Source: Opitutaceae bacterium (GTDB taxonomy: Bacteria; Verrucomicrobiota; Verrucomicrobiia; Opitutales; Opitutaceae). From it: a stretch of DNA of 17,364 nucleotides. This document shows, in pieces, positions 1 through 7,013 of the stretch. The notes below the pieces were generated by a model, which saw only the letters and a list, made by a program, of their open reading frames with translations, searched no databases and was not told the DNA's origin. The stretch covers positions 1-17,364 of the forward strand of contig JADJZJ010000054.1 in NCBI GenBank assembly GCA_016715765.1, read 5' to 3'. Position numbers and translations under genes: made by a program. Position 1 is the stretch's first letter. Each line of letters starts with the position of its first letter.

Positions 1-1
1 G

Positions 2-1644
2 ATGGCGCGCGCCATGGGCCTCAACACGGTCAGCGCGTACCTCTTCTGGAACGTCCACGAGCCGCAACCCGGCGAGTTCACCTTCACCGGCCAGGCCGAC
101 GTCGCCGAGTACGTGCGGCTCGCCGCCGCCGAAGGCCTCAAGGTCATTTTGCGCCCCGGCCCCTACGCCTGCGCCGAGTGGGATTTCGGCGGCCTGCCGT
201 CGTGGCTGCTCGCCACGCCCGATATCCGCGTGCGCTGCATGGACGAGCGTTTCACCGCCGCCGCCCGTCGGTACCTCCTCGCGATCGGCAAGGAACTCGC
301 GAAACTCCAGATCTCGCGCGGCGGGCCGATCCTGCTCGTGCAGGTTGAGAACGAAATGCAGGCGAAGACGGTGACGACAAGGCCTATATGGCCTTCCTGC
401 GCGACACCCTGGTCGAGGCCGGCTTCGACGTGCCGCTCTTCACCTGCGACGGCCCTGGCGCGTTCCGCCGCGGTTCCGTGGCGAAGACCTTCCCGGTGGC
501 GAATTTTCCGGAAGGTCCCGAGGAAAACCTCAAGGAGTTGCGCGCGTTCAGCCCCGACTCGCCGCTTGCCTGTGGAGAATTTTACCCCGGCTGGTTCGAC
601 CACTGGGGCGAGCGCAACGCCCCCGTGAGCGCCGAGCGCTCGGTGCGCGTGCTCGGCTGGATGCATGAGCGCAAGATCTCCTTCAGCATCTACATGTTCC
701 ACGGTGGCACCTCGTTCGGCTACAGCGCCGGCGCCAACACCGGGCCCAACGACGAATACCAGCCGACCACGAGCAGCTACGACTACGGCTCGCCGCTCAC
801 CGAAGCCGGCTGGCCCAACGAAAAGTTCACCGCCCTGCGCGAGCTTTTCGGCAAAAACGCCGCCGCCCCGCTCCCACCCGTGCCCGCCCCGCTGCCGGTG
901 ATCGCCATCCCGCGTTTCACGCTCACCGCCTCCGCCGCGCTCTTCGACCACCTGCCCAAACCCGTGCGCGATGTGCAGCCGCGCTCCATGGAGGCCTATG
1001 GCCAGGATTACGGCCTCATCCTCTACCGGTCGAAACTGCAGGCCGGACCCGGCGCCAAACTCACCATCCGCGAGTTGCACGACTACGGCCACGTTTACCT
1101 CGACGGCAAACGCCACGCCGTCCTCGACCGCCGGCTTGGCCAGAACGCGACCGAAATCCCCGTGCGCAAGGAGGACACCGCCCTCGACATCCTCGTCGAG
1201 GCGATGGGCCGCGTGAACTACGGGCCGTTCATCCTCGACCGCAAGGGCATCACCGCCCACGTCGCCTTTCCCGTCCCCTACCCGGCCGGCATCGTGATGG
1301 GCTGGCAGATCTACAACCTGCCCTGCGACGCGGCGTACCTGAGGAAACTGAAATTCGGCTCGAAGCCGCGGCCCGGTCCGGCGTTCCACCGCGGCTACTT
1401 CAGCGTGAAGGAGACCGGCGACACCTTCCTCGACCTGCGCGGCTGGCAGAAGGGACTCGTCTGGGTCAACGGCCGGCACCTCGGTCGCTTCTGGCACATC
1501 GGTCCGCAGCAGACGCTCTACCTGCCCGGCTGCTGGCTGAAGAAGGGTCGCAACGAGGTCATCGTCCTCGACCTCGAAAGCACCGGCCGCGGCACGCTCG
1601 CGGGCCTCAAAGCCCCGGTGCACGAAGCGGCGGCGGCCAAATAA
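2..1644 (+). pseudogene. GH35 beta-galactosidase, 5' partial and frameshifted
   Basis: Glycoside hydrolase family 35 removes terminal beta-galactose from oligo- or polysaccharides. The first part (frame starting at 2) shows the TIM-barrel signatures GLNTVSAYLFWNVHEPQPG, GPYACAEWDFGGLPSWLL and GGPILLVQVENE; the Glu at 353-355 is the expected acid/base. The second part, one frame over, carries ACGEFYPGWFDHWG with the nucleophile Glu at 577-579, the barrel end (FHGGTSFGYSAGANTG, TSSYDYGSPLTEAGWP) and a C-terminal galactose-binding-like beta domain (GWQKGLVWVNGRHLGRFW). The N-terminus, probably 40-70 residues, lies before the window. The frame change occurs between 355 and 370: restoring one T after 355 gives the expected Tyr after the acid/base Glu and rejoins both parts. 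The second frame has a TGA at 346-348, so it cannot replace the first upstream. Nothing else is decayed, so a recent mutation or a sequencing error are both possible. Confidence 0.9.
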
Positions 1645-1653
1645 CCCCGGCCA

Positions 1654-1678
1654 CCATGTAACGTATTGTATTACATGG
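1654..1678 (+). terminator. AT-rich inverted repeat after the GH35 gene
   Basis: Eight-base perfect arms (CCATGTAA and TTACATGG) enclose a 9-base loop, beginning 9 bases after the stop codon. The repeat is AT-rich in a GC-rich setting. No U-tract follows, so a terminator role is an inference; it could equally be a binding site or a repeat remnant. Confidence 0.4.
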
Positions 1679-1692
1679 CGGTTTGCCCCCCC

Positions 1693-1718
1693 GGGAGCGC
1701 GACCGCCCTCGGTCGCAA
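1693..1718 (+). repeat. 26-bp dispersed repeat, copy 1
   Basis: The unit begins GGGAGCGCGACCGCC and ends CTCGGTCGCAA. It contains a hairpin with 7-base arms GCGACCG/CGGTCGC and loop CCCT. An identical inverted copy lies at 1845-1870 and an identical direct copy at 10901-10926, the latter 9 kb away in another intergenic gap. REP-like or MITE-derived sequence is the likely class. Confidence 0.85.
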
Positions 1719-1740
1719 TTGGACAATTACCCCAAGGCCG

Positions 1741-1823
1741 CGAGAACGAGAACGATTACGAGAATGAGTACGATCCCGACCCGGGCCCGGTCGTTCTCTT
1801 TCTCGTAATCGTTCTCGTTCTCG
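1741..1823. repeat. Inverted repeat with tandem hexamer arms
   Basis: The left arm (1741-1764) is four hexamers close to CGAGAA (CGAGAA, CGAGAA, CGATTA, CGAGAA). The right arm (1800-1823) is its exact reverse complement over 24 bases. The 35-base centre adds a second pairing, CGACC with GGTCG. As RNA from the plus strand this would fold into a hairpin of about 83 nt with a purine-rich 5' arm. It lies between the two facing copies of the 26-bp repeat, so the whole 1693-1870 block is a nested inverted structure. Confidence 0.85.
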
Positions 1824-1844
1824 GACTTGTCCGCCGGTTGAAGA

Positions 1845-1870
1845 TTGCGACCGAGGGCGGTCGCGCTCCC
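1845..1870 (-). repeat. 26-bp dispersed repeat, copy 2 (inverted)
   Basis: This is the exact reverse complement of the unit at 1693-1718, closing the nested inverted structure that spans 1693-1870. Confidence 0.85.
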
Positions 1871-1988
1871 ACGCAGGCGCTCGCCCATTTCAGGTCTCAG
1901 GTTTCAGGGTCGAATCCGTCTCTCCGGTTTCCGCAATCCGCTCTCCCGCGATATTGCACGCATCCCCACCACCTGCTCTTCTCCGCCC

Positions 1989-3113
1989 GTGCCCGACACC
2001 CCCGAACCCGCCGATATTCCCGCACCAGAGCCGCCGTCGTTGTCCGGGGCACTCGCGACGGATGCCGCCGGGGCGCAGGGCACCGAGCCGCCGGCCCATC
2101 ATCACGACGGACACGAAAACTGCCAGAACTGCGGCACGCCGCTGCAAGGCCCGTTCTGCCATCACTGCGGCCAGCACGACTTCGACATCAACCGCTCCTT
2201 CGGCCACACGTTCCTCGAGGCGCTGGAGAACTTTTTCCACTTCGATGCGAAACTCTTCCGCAACGTGGTGACGCTGCTTTTCCGGCCGGGCCGGCTGACC
2301 GTGGAATTCAATGCCGGCAAGCGCGCTTCCCAGATGCCGCCCTTCCGGCTGTATGTCTTTGTCAGCTTCCTGTTCTTCTTCCTCGCCTTCCTGAACGAGG
2401 ACACCTCCAAACGGATGGTGAAGACCACCGCCCGTCCCGAGGGTCAGGCGGCCCTGCTCGTGGACGGCAAACCGATCAGCCTGTCCGAGGCAATCGCCGC
2501 GGCCGGCGGGGATATGGCCGAGGGCAGCGAGGAGAAACGCATGGTGGATCAACTGCGCGAGGCCGCCGAGACGATCCAGCGGGATCGGGTCAGGCGCTTG
2601 GATGCGGATGCCACCACACCGGCAGAAGGTTCCGACGGAAAGGCCGGCCCCGCCCCGGATACCGGACACTTCCGCGAAAAGCTCGGGCGGCTGCTGGACC
2701 CGGAGGGCCGGCAGCACGTCCTGCACGCCTTCATCGTGGCCATCCCGAAGATTCTGCTCATCTGCCTGCCGCTGTACGCGCTCTACACCCGCCTCCTGTT
2801 CCGCAAATCGGGACGCCTGTATCTCCAACACCTGGTGCTGTCCCTGCATTACCACACATTCTTCTACCTCTGGTTCATGGTGCGCGACGGCTGGGTGTTC
2901 CTCACCGGCTTCGTGAGCACCGGGGCGGCGGACTGGCTCCAGCTCGCGAGCAACCTGTGGCTGTTGATCTACCCGATCTTCATGCTGCGGCATATGTTCG
3001 GCAATTCCTGGCCGCGGACCATTTTCAAGGGCATCGCCCTGTCCATGTTCTACGTGACCACGATCGGCCTCGCATTCATGGCTACGGCCGCCTTCATCAT
3101 CTTCGTGCTCTGA
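1989..3113 (+). CDS. DUF3667-type zinc-ribbon membrane protein
   Basis: A 374-residue protein of unknown function. After a Pro/Ala-rich disordered N-terminus there is a four-cysteine zinc ribbon, NCQNCGTPLQGPFCHHCGQ, with Cys at about 45, 48, 57 and 60. Hydrophobic segments follow at about 119-135 (a Phe-rich stretch ending FLFFFLAFL), 225-250, 260-290, 300-325 and 335-374, giving roughly five membrane spans. A charged, probably exposed loop separates the first span from the rest. This order matches the DUF3667 family as I know it: cytoplasmic ribbon, then membrane domain. The GTG at 1989 is chosen because the frame upstream runs through intergenic repeat DNA and offers no better start codon; it has no Shine-Dalgarno sequence. 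The gene stands alone between repeats and the rpmH cluster. The start is less certain than the gene. Confidence 0.8.
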   Translation: MPDTPEPADIPAPEPPSLSGALATDAAGAQGTEPPAHHHDGHENCQNCGTPLQGPFCHHCGQHDFDINRSFGHTFLEALENFFHFDAKLFRNVVTLLFRPGRLTVEFNAGKRASQMPPFRLYVFVSFLFFFLAFLNEDTSKRMVKTTARPEGQAALLVDGKPISLSEAIAAAGGDMAEGSEEKRMVDQLREAAETIQRDRVRRLDADATTPAEGSDGKAGPAPDTGHFREKLGRLLDPEGRQHVLHAFIVAIPKILLICLPLYALYTRLLFRKSGRLYLQHLVLSLHYHTFFYLWFMVRDGWVFLTGFVSTGAADWLQLASNLWLLIYPIFMLRHMFGNSWPRTIFKGIALSMFYVTTIGLAFMATAAFIIFVL

Positions 3114-3210
3114 ACGCACCGGCACCCTTCGCGGGGAGTCGTTTGACGCCGACCGCGGAGCGCGCAGGTTCACCTCCCGCCGTCCGGGAAGCTGCCGGGG
3201 AAACCCACCC

Positions 3211-3239
3211 TTGACACTCCCCAAGCCGTCCGGCACTCC
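3211..3239 (+). promoter_or_regulatory. Possible promoter of the rpmH cluster
   Basis: A perfect TTGACA (3211-3216) lies 47 bases before the rpmH start in the gap after the DUF3667 gene. No good -10 hexamer is found at 16-18 bases; the sequence there is CACTCC, a poor match. Only the -35 match and its position support this call. Confidence 0.3.
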
Positions 3240-3263
3240 TGACCCTCTTTTTCGTTCAAAGTC

Positions 3264-3401
3264 ATGAAGCCTACATTCCGCCCACACCGCAAGAAGCGCG
3301 CCCGCAAGATCGGTTATCGCGCCCGCAAAGCCACCCGTGGTGGCCGTAAAGTCCTTTCGTCGCGCCGCCGCAAGGGTCGCAAGCGCCTGACGGTCGTCTG
3401 A
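3264..3401 (+). CDS. rpmH: 50S ribosomal protein L34
   Basis: This 45-residue, very basic protein starts MKPTFRPHRKKRARKIGYRA and ends RRRKGRKRLTVV, matching L34 (usually 44-46 residues) along its length, including the R-A-R-x-A-T-x-x-G-R core. L34 binds 23S rRNA in the large subunit. The ATG at 3264 is fixed by the family N-terminus M-K-x-T. rnpA follows after 29 bases, the near-universal bacterial order. The usual upstream neighbour dnaA is absent; a DUF3667 gene is there instead. Confidence 0.97.
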   Translation: MKPTFRPHRKKRARKIGYRARKATRGGRKVLSSRRRKGRKRLTVV

Positions 3402-3430
3402 TTCCAGCGCCCTGCATCGCCGGCCGCCCC

Positions 3431-3790
3431 ATGCGATTCCGACCAGAGCAGCACCTGCGCCGGCCGGGCGATTTTCGCACGCTCCGGGAACAGGGCCGGC
3501 GTATCGATTGCGGGGCCTTTACCCTCTGGTGGCGCGTCCGCGAGACGCCGTCCGCCGCACCGACACGGGTCGGATTTGTCGCCTCCTTCGCCCAAGTGGG
3601 TGGAGCCGTGGCCCGCGCCCGGGCCAAGCGCCGGCTCCGTGAGGTCTTCCGCCTGCACCAGACACTGGTGCCACCCGGCCTCGACCTGATGCTGGTCGCC
3701 CGCGCGGCCGTGAACCGCTGGGCCTTCCCGGAACTCGCGGAAAAGTTCTCCACCGCCTGTCAAAAGATGTCCGCCGCCGCCCATGTCTGA
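3431..3790 (+). CDS. rnpA: Ribonuclease P protein component
   Basis: This 119-residue basic protein is the protein subunit that helps the RNase P RNA bind precursor tRNA during 5' maturation. The family core is recognisable as TRVGFVAS (residues 45-52) followed by ARARAKRRLREVFRL (61-75). Two normally conserved elements differ. The RNR motif reads R62-A63-R64, with Ala in place of Asn, and the usual S-K-K before it is replaced by S-F-A-Q. The assignment rests on this core plus its place between rpmH and yidD. The last 8 bases overlap the yidD start, so the two are probably translationally coupled. Confidence 0.92.
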   Translation: MRFRPEQHLRRPGDFRTLREQGRRIDCGAFTLWWRVRETPSAAPTRVGFVASFAQVGGAVARARAKRRLREVFRLHQTLVPPGLDLMLVARAAVNRWAFPELAEKFSTACQKMSAAAHV

Positions 3791-4136
3791 AGCCGGGCCC
3801 AGTCTTTTCCATCGCCTGCGGTCGCTGCCCGCCCGCGCGCTGCTCGCCCTGGTCTGGCTTTACCAGCGGACCGTTTCACCGGTCCTGCCGGCGATTTTCG
3901 GGCCGAACTGCGGCTGCCGCTTTGCTCCCACCTGTTCGCATTATGCCGCCGAGGCGGTGCGCACCCACGGGGCCCTCGCCGGCTCCTGGCTCGCCCTGCG
4001 CCGCCTGCTCCGTTGCACGCCGCTGTCCGCCGGCGGCTTCGATCCGGTTCCTCCCTCTTCGCCGAGGCTTCGGCGGACGGGGACTTCCAAACGCCCACCG
4101 GCCTGTGTCCGCGTCCGCGCGGCCGTCACTCACTGA
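3783..4136 (+). CDS. yidD: Membrane protein insertion efficiency factor YidD
   Basis: YidD is a small membrane-associated protein that aids YidC-dependent insertion of inner-membrane proteins. The diagnostic block is WLYQRTVSPVLP, then GPNCGCRFAPTCSHYA with its three cysteines, and finally LLRCTPLSAGGFDPVPP. YidD proteins usually end near this last motif at 70-90 residues. This one has 117, with about 26 extra Arg/Pro/Ser-rich residues after it, encoded partly by a hairpin-forming sequence (4060-4075) that looks like an intergenic repeat absorbed into the gene. The ATG at 3783 lies inside the end of rnpA (8-base overlap), and yidC starts 18 bases after the stop. Confidence 0.95.
   Translation: MSEAGPSLFHRLRSLPARALLALVWLYQRTVSPVLPAIFGPNCGCRFAPTCSHYAAEAVRTHGALAGSWLALRRLLRCTPLSAGGFDPVPPSSPRLRRTGTSKRPPACVRVRAAVTH
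4060..4075. repeat. Hairpin inside the yidD 3' end
   Basis: Six-base arms CGCCGA/TCGGCG enclose the loop GGCT. The hairpin lies in the non-conserved C-terminal extension of yidD, just after the last family motif. It may be an intergenic repeat or attenuator that became coding when the stop codon was lost; no second copy was found in this window. Confidence 0.4.
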
Positions 4137-4154
4137 CCCACCCTTCAATTTTCA

Positions 4155-5987
4155 ATGGATAAAAAGAATCTCACCATCGGCGTCGTGCTGATGCTGGCCG
4201 CCTTCGCCAGCCTCTACTTCAGCCAAAAGCTCACCCCGGCCCCCACCGCCCCGGTGACGCCGCCCGCCGCGGCCCCCGCCTCCCCCACCTCCAGCCCGGC
4301 CGGCACCACCGCCCCGGCCGACGCCCCCGGCGTCAACCCGCAGAACACCACCATCACGGCCACGGTCGTCAAGGACTCCGCCGGAACCAATCTCACCCTG
4401 CTGGCCAACAGCTACGTCGAGGTTCGCCTGACCAATTTCGGCGGTGCCATCCGCGATGTCGCCTTCCGCAAGCGCGATGCCAAGGACCGGCTGATCTACC
4501 CCGCCCTGCGCAAGGGCACGGAACCCTTTGTCTTCAACCAGCTGCATGCCGACCCGATGCTGGCCTTCACCGACCTACCCGGGCTGGACCGAAACACCAA
4601 CTTTGAGGTTGTTTCCCGCAGCGCCGCCGAAGTGGTTTACCGCGCGGTGTTTGACAAGCGCATCGAGGTCACCCGCCGCTACTTCCTGCCCGATCCGGCG
4701 GACAAGAAAAACGATCCCTACCAGCTCCGCCACGAGACGACCTTCCGCAATCTGACCGACCAGACGATCCCCCTGCCGCGCCTCGCCCTGAGCCTCGGCA
4801 CCACGGCCCCCATCAGTTCGCACGACTACGGCATGCAGCTCGCCACGGGATATTCCGACGGCAAGGACCGGCATTTCGTCGAACGCTCCAAGCTCGAGGG
4901 CGGCGGCTTCCTCAGCTGGATCGGCTTCGGCTCCCGCGAACCGCTGGCCTTCCTGCCTTCCGCCGGTCCCGTCACCTGGGCCTCGGTCAGCAACCAGTTC
5001 TTCACCGCCATCCTGACCCCCGACGCCCCGGCCGCCGGCCTCGTGACCCGCCGCGTCGCCCTGCCCGCGTTCCTCGACGCCCCGGAGAAGCCCAACTACG
5101 GCATCACCGGCGTCACCCAATTCGACGTCCCCGCCCTCGCGCCGCACGCCGAGGCGAAGATCGCCATGAGTTTCTTCGTCGGCCCCAAGGAGTACAGCCG
5201 CCTTTCGAACACCGACGTTTTCACCGCCGACCAGGACAAGGTGATGAACTTCGGCATGTTCCGCTTCTTCAGCCAGCTGCTCCTGACCATCATGACCTGG
5301 GTGCACGGCTGGATCGTCGGACTCTCCCCCACCTGGGCCTGGGGCTGGGCCATCGTGATCACCACGCTCATCCTCAAGATCGTCTTCCTCTGGCCCACGC
5401 TCGCCGCCTCCAAGTCCGCCAAGCGCATGGCCAAGATTCAGCCCGAGATGCAGGCCGTCCGCGAGAAGTTCAAGGACAACCCCCAGAAGATGCAGGCCGC
5501 CACGATGGAGCTCTTCAAGAAGCACAAGGTGAACCCGATGGGCGGCTGCCTCCCCATCCTCATCACCATGCCGTTCTTCTTCGGCTTCTTCCAGATGCTG
5601 CAGAGCACCGCCGAGCTGCGCTATGCCCCGTTCCTCTGGTCGCTGGATCTTTCCGCCCCCGACACCGTCGGGCGCATCTTCGGCTTCCCGATCAACATCC
5701 TGCCCCTGCTCATGGGCGCCACGATGATCATCCAGATGCGCCTCACGCCGACGCCCACGACGGACAACGTGCAGGCCAAGATGTTCAAGCTCATGCCGTG
5801 GATCTTCACCGTGTTCTGCTACACCTTCTCCGGCGCCCTCGCGCTCTACTCCACCATCAACGGCATCTTCACCATCGGCCAGCAGCTCGTCGTCAACCGC
5901 ATGAAGGACGACCCCGTTGCCCCCGCTCCCGCCCCGGCCCCGGCCGGCGGCAAACCCATCAAGAATGTGACACCGAAGAAGAAGTAG
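4155..5987 (+). CDS. yidC: Membrane protein insertase YidC
   Basis: YidC inserts and folds inner-membrane proteins, alone or with SecYEG. The 610 residues show a start-proximal span (7-23), a Pro/Ala linker, the large periplasmic beta-sandwich domain (about 75-345), and the conserved insertase core: spans at about 371-391, 396-414, 465-485, 512-528 and 548-580. A cytoplasmic hairpin includes QPEMQAVREKF and KKHKVNPMGGCLP. The Arg in the hydrophilic groove of E. coli YidC (R366) aligns with Lys408 (TLILKIVFLWP). The tail is Pro/Ala-rich and ends in basic residues. It closes the rpmH-rnpA-yidD-yidC cluster. The start context is CAATTTTCAATGG, without a Shine-Dalgarno. The stop codon TAG is part of the following heptamer repeat. 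Confidence 0.97.
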   Translation: MDKKNLTIGVVLMLAAFASLYFSQKLTPAPTAPVTPPAAAPASPTSSPAGTTAPADAPGVNPQNTTITATVVKDSAGTNLTLLANSYVEVRLTNFGGAIRDVAFRKRDAKDRLIYPALRKGTEPFVFNQLHADPMLAFTDLPGLDRNTNFEVVSRSAAEVVYRAVFDKRIEVTRRYFLPDPADKKNDPYQLRHETTFRNLTDQTIPLPRLALSLGTTAPISSHDYGMQLATGYSDGKDRHFVERSKLEGGGFLSWIGFGSREPLAFLPSAGPVTWASVSNQFFTAILTPDAPAAGLVTRRVALPAFLDAPEKPNYGITGVTQFDVPALAPHAEAKIAMSFFVGPKEYSRLSNTDVFTADQDKVMNFGMFRFFSQLLLTIMTWVHGWIVGLSPTWAWGWAIVITTLILKIVFLWPTLAASKSAKRMAKIQPEMQAVREKFKDNPQKMQAATMELFKKHKVNPMGGCLPILITMPFFFGFFQMLQSTAELRYAPFLWSLDLSAPDTVGRIFGFPINILPLLMGATMIIQMRLTPTPTTDNVQAKMFKLMPWIFTVFCYTFSGALALYSTINGIFTIGQQLVVNRMKDDPVAPAPAPAPAGGKPIKNVTPKKK

Positions 5988-6101
5988 CGAGTAGTGGGTA
6001 GCGAGTAGCGAGCATATCGAACCAATACCTGTCGCAAGCACTCGAAACTCCCAATCTCCGCTGCCTTTCTACTCGCTACTCACTACCCGCTACCCGCTAC
6101 T
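5985..6101. repeat. Inverted repeat with tandem heptamer arms
   Basis: The left arm (5985-6012) is four 7-bp units of consensus TAGYGRG (TAGCGAG, TAGTGGG, TAGCGAG, TAGCGAG). The right arm (6069-6101) is the same kind of array in reverse complement (CTCGCTA, CTCACTA, CCCGCTA, CCCGCTA, plus partial units). The first unit supplies the yidC stop codon and the right arm ends 10 bases before the yebC start. A 56-base non-repetitive centre separates the arms. The array fills the whole yidC-yebC gap and no separate promoter for yebC can be made out. Confidence 0.85.
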
Positions 6102-6111
6102 CCCATTCCCC

Positions 6112-6864
6112 ATGGCCGGTCATAACAAGTGGTCCAAAGTCAAACGCGCCAAAGCCATCACCGATTCGCGCCGGGGCAAGGTCTTCTCCCGGCTCTCGCG
6201 TGACATCACCCTCACCGCGAAGTCCGGCGGCGGCGATCCCGAGGCCAACGCCCGGCTGCGCACCCTCCTGCTGAAGGCCCGCGAGGCCAACATGCCGGCC
6301 GAGAACGTCGACCGCGCCATCAAGAAGGGCACCGGCGAACTGCCCGGCGTGGTGTACGAGGAGATCACCTACGAAGGCTACGGCCCCGGCGGGATCGCCT
6401 TCATCGTCATGTGCACGACGGACAACAAGCAGCGCGCCGCCCAGGACATCCGGTCCACCTTCGTCCACCACGGCGGCAACCTCGCCACCTCCGGCGCGGT
6501 CGCCTTCCAGTTTCTCCACGCCGGCCAGTTCCTCATCGCGAAGGAATCGGCCACCGAGGACAAGCTCATGGAAATCGCCCTCGAAGCCGGGGCCGACGAC
6601 GTCATCGCCAGCGAGCAGGGCTTCGAGGTCCGCTGCGCCCTCAACCTCTTCGACAAGGTCAGCCACGCCCTCGAAAACGCCGGCATCAAGACCGAGAACG
6701 CGGAAATCTCCTACATCCCCACGAACACCGTGCCCGTCACCGACGTGAAGGCCGCCCGGGCGATCCTCAAGCTGCACGACGCCCTCGAGGACATGGACGA
6801 CGTGCAGCAGGTTTTCTCGAACGAGGAAATGGACGACGCCGTCAGCGCCGCGGCCCAGGGGTGA
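6112..6864 (+). CDS. yebC: YebC/PmpR family regulator
   Basis: This full-length 250-residue YebC/PmpR protein opens with the family signature MAGHNKWSKVKRAKAITDSR and continues with KVFSRLSRDITLTAKSGG, NMPAENVDRAIKKGTGE and YEGYGPGGIAFIV. Members bind DNA as transcriptional regulators, and some are reported to relieve ribosome stalling; which applies here is not visible. The ATG at 6112 is fixed by the conserved N-terminus. The leader is pyrimidine-rich (CTCCCATTCCCC) with no Shine-Dalgarno. Its position after yidC is separated by a 124-bp repeat-filled gap, so co-transcription with yidC is uncertain. Confidence 0.96.
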   Translation: MAGHNKWSKVKRAKAITDSRRGKVFSRLSRDITLTAKSGGGDPEANARLRTLLLKAREANMPAENVDRAIKKGTGELPGVVYEEITYEGYGPGGIAFIVMCTTDNKQRAAQDIRSTFVHHGGNLATSGAVAFQFLHAGQFLIAKESATEDKLMEIALEAGADDVIASEQGFEVRCALNLFDKVSHALENAGIKTENAEISYIPTNTVPVTDVKAARAILKLHDALEDMDDVQQVFSNEEMDDAVSAAAQG

Positions 6865-6917
6865 GCGCGGAGCGCTCGGAGCTGGAAGAGGGCAGATCGC
6901 AGATCGAACCCAGCCAT

Positions 6918-6957
6918 CTCCGATCTACCACCTCCGATCTACCACGGCGGCGCCGCC
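6918..6957. repeat. 14-bp tandem repeat and GC palindrome before metX
   Basis: CTCCGATCTACCAC occurs twice in tandem (6918-6931, 6932-6945), directly followed by the 12-bp palindrome GGCGGCGCCGCC (6946-6957). Just upstream, GCAGATCGCAGATCGAA is a short tandem of roughly opposite sense (AGATCG against CGATCT), so the block again looks like facing tandem units, here more degenerate. It lies in the 149-bp yebC-metX gap. Confidence 0.6.
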
Positions 6958-7013
6958 GCCGTATGACCCTAGCCTAGCTTGCCTCCCCGGTCCGTCCGGT
7001 ATCCAATCCCCCA

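Larger units (their letters stand above)
1645..1988. other. Repeat-rich intergenic region, no gene seen
   Basis: This 344-bp gap holds, in order, a short inverted repeat (1654-1678), a copy of a 26-bp dispersed repeat (1693-1718), a long inverted repeat with hexamer-tandem arms (1741-1823), an inverted second copy of the 26-bp repeat (1845-1870), and a short tandem of TCAGGT-like units near 1889-1909. Reading frames crossing it lack coding character, and upstream extension of the next gene through 1845 would translate the repeat. No clear sigma-70 promoter was found for the downstream gene. Confidence 0.75.

Noticed and set aside
355..372. Programmed ribosomal frameshift in the GH35 gene
   Set aside because: No slippery heptamer or obvious stimulatory structure was seen, and GH35 enzymes are not known to use frameshifting; a deletion explains the site exactly.
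163..1623. 486-codon open frame on the minus strand over the GH35 gene
   Set aside because: The plus strand encodes clear GH35 motifs; the antisense frame has none.
1845..1988. Upstream extension of the DUF3667 gene to the TTG at 1845
   Set aside because: The extra 48 residues translate the 26-bp repeat and following non-coding DNA.
1838..3214. 458-codon plus-strand frame overlapping the DUF3667 gene
   Set aside because: Arg/Pro/Gly-rich translation without spans or motifs; the other frame has the zinc ribbon and membrane segments.
4575..6041. 488-codon open frame on the minus strand over yidC
   Set aside because: Low-complexity shadow of a strongly conserved gene in the opposite strand.
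6865..7013. SAM or other methionine riboswitch before metX
   Set aside because: The gap is short and dominated by a 14-bp tandem and a GC palindrome; no conserved SAM-box core was recognised.
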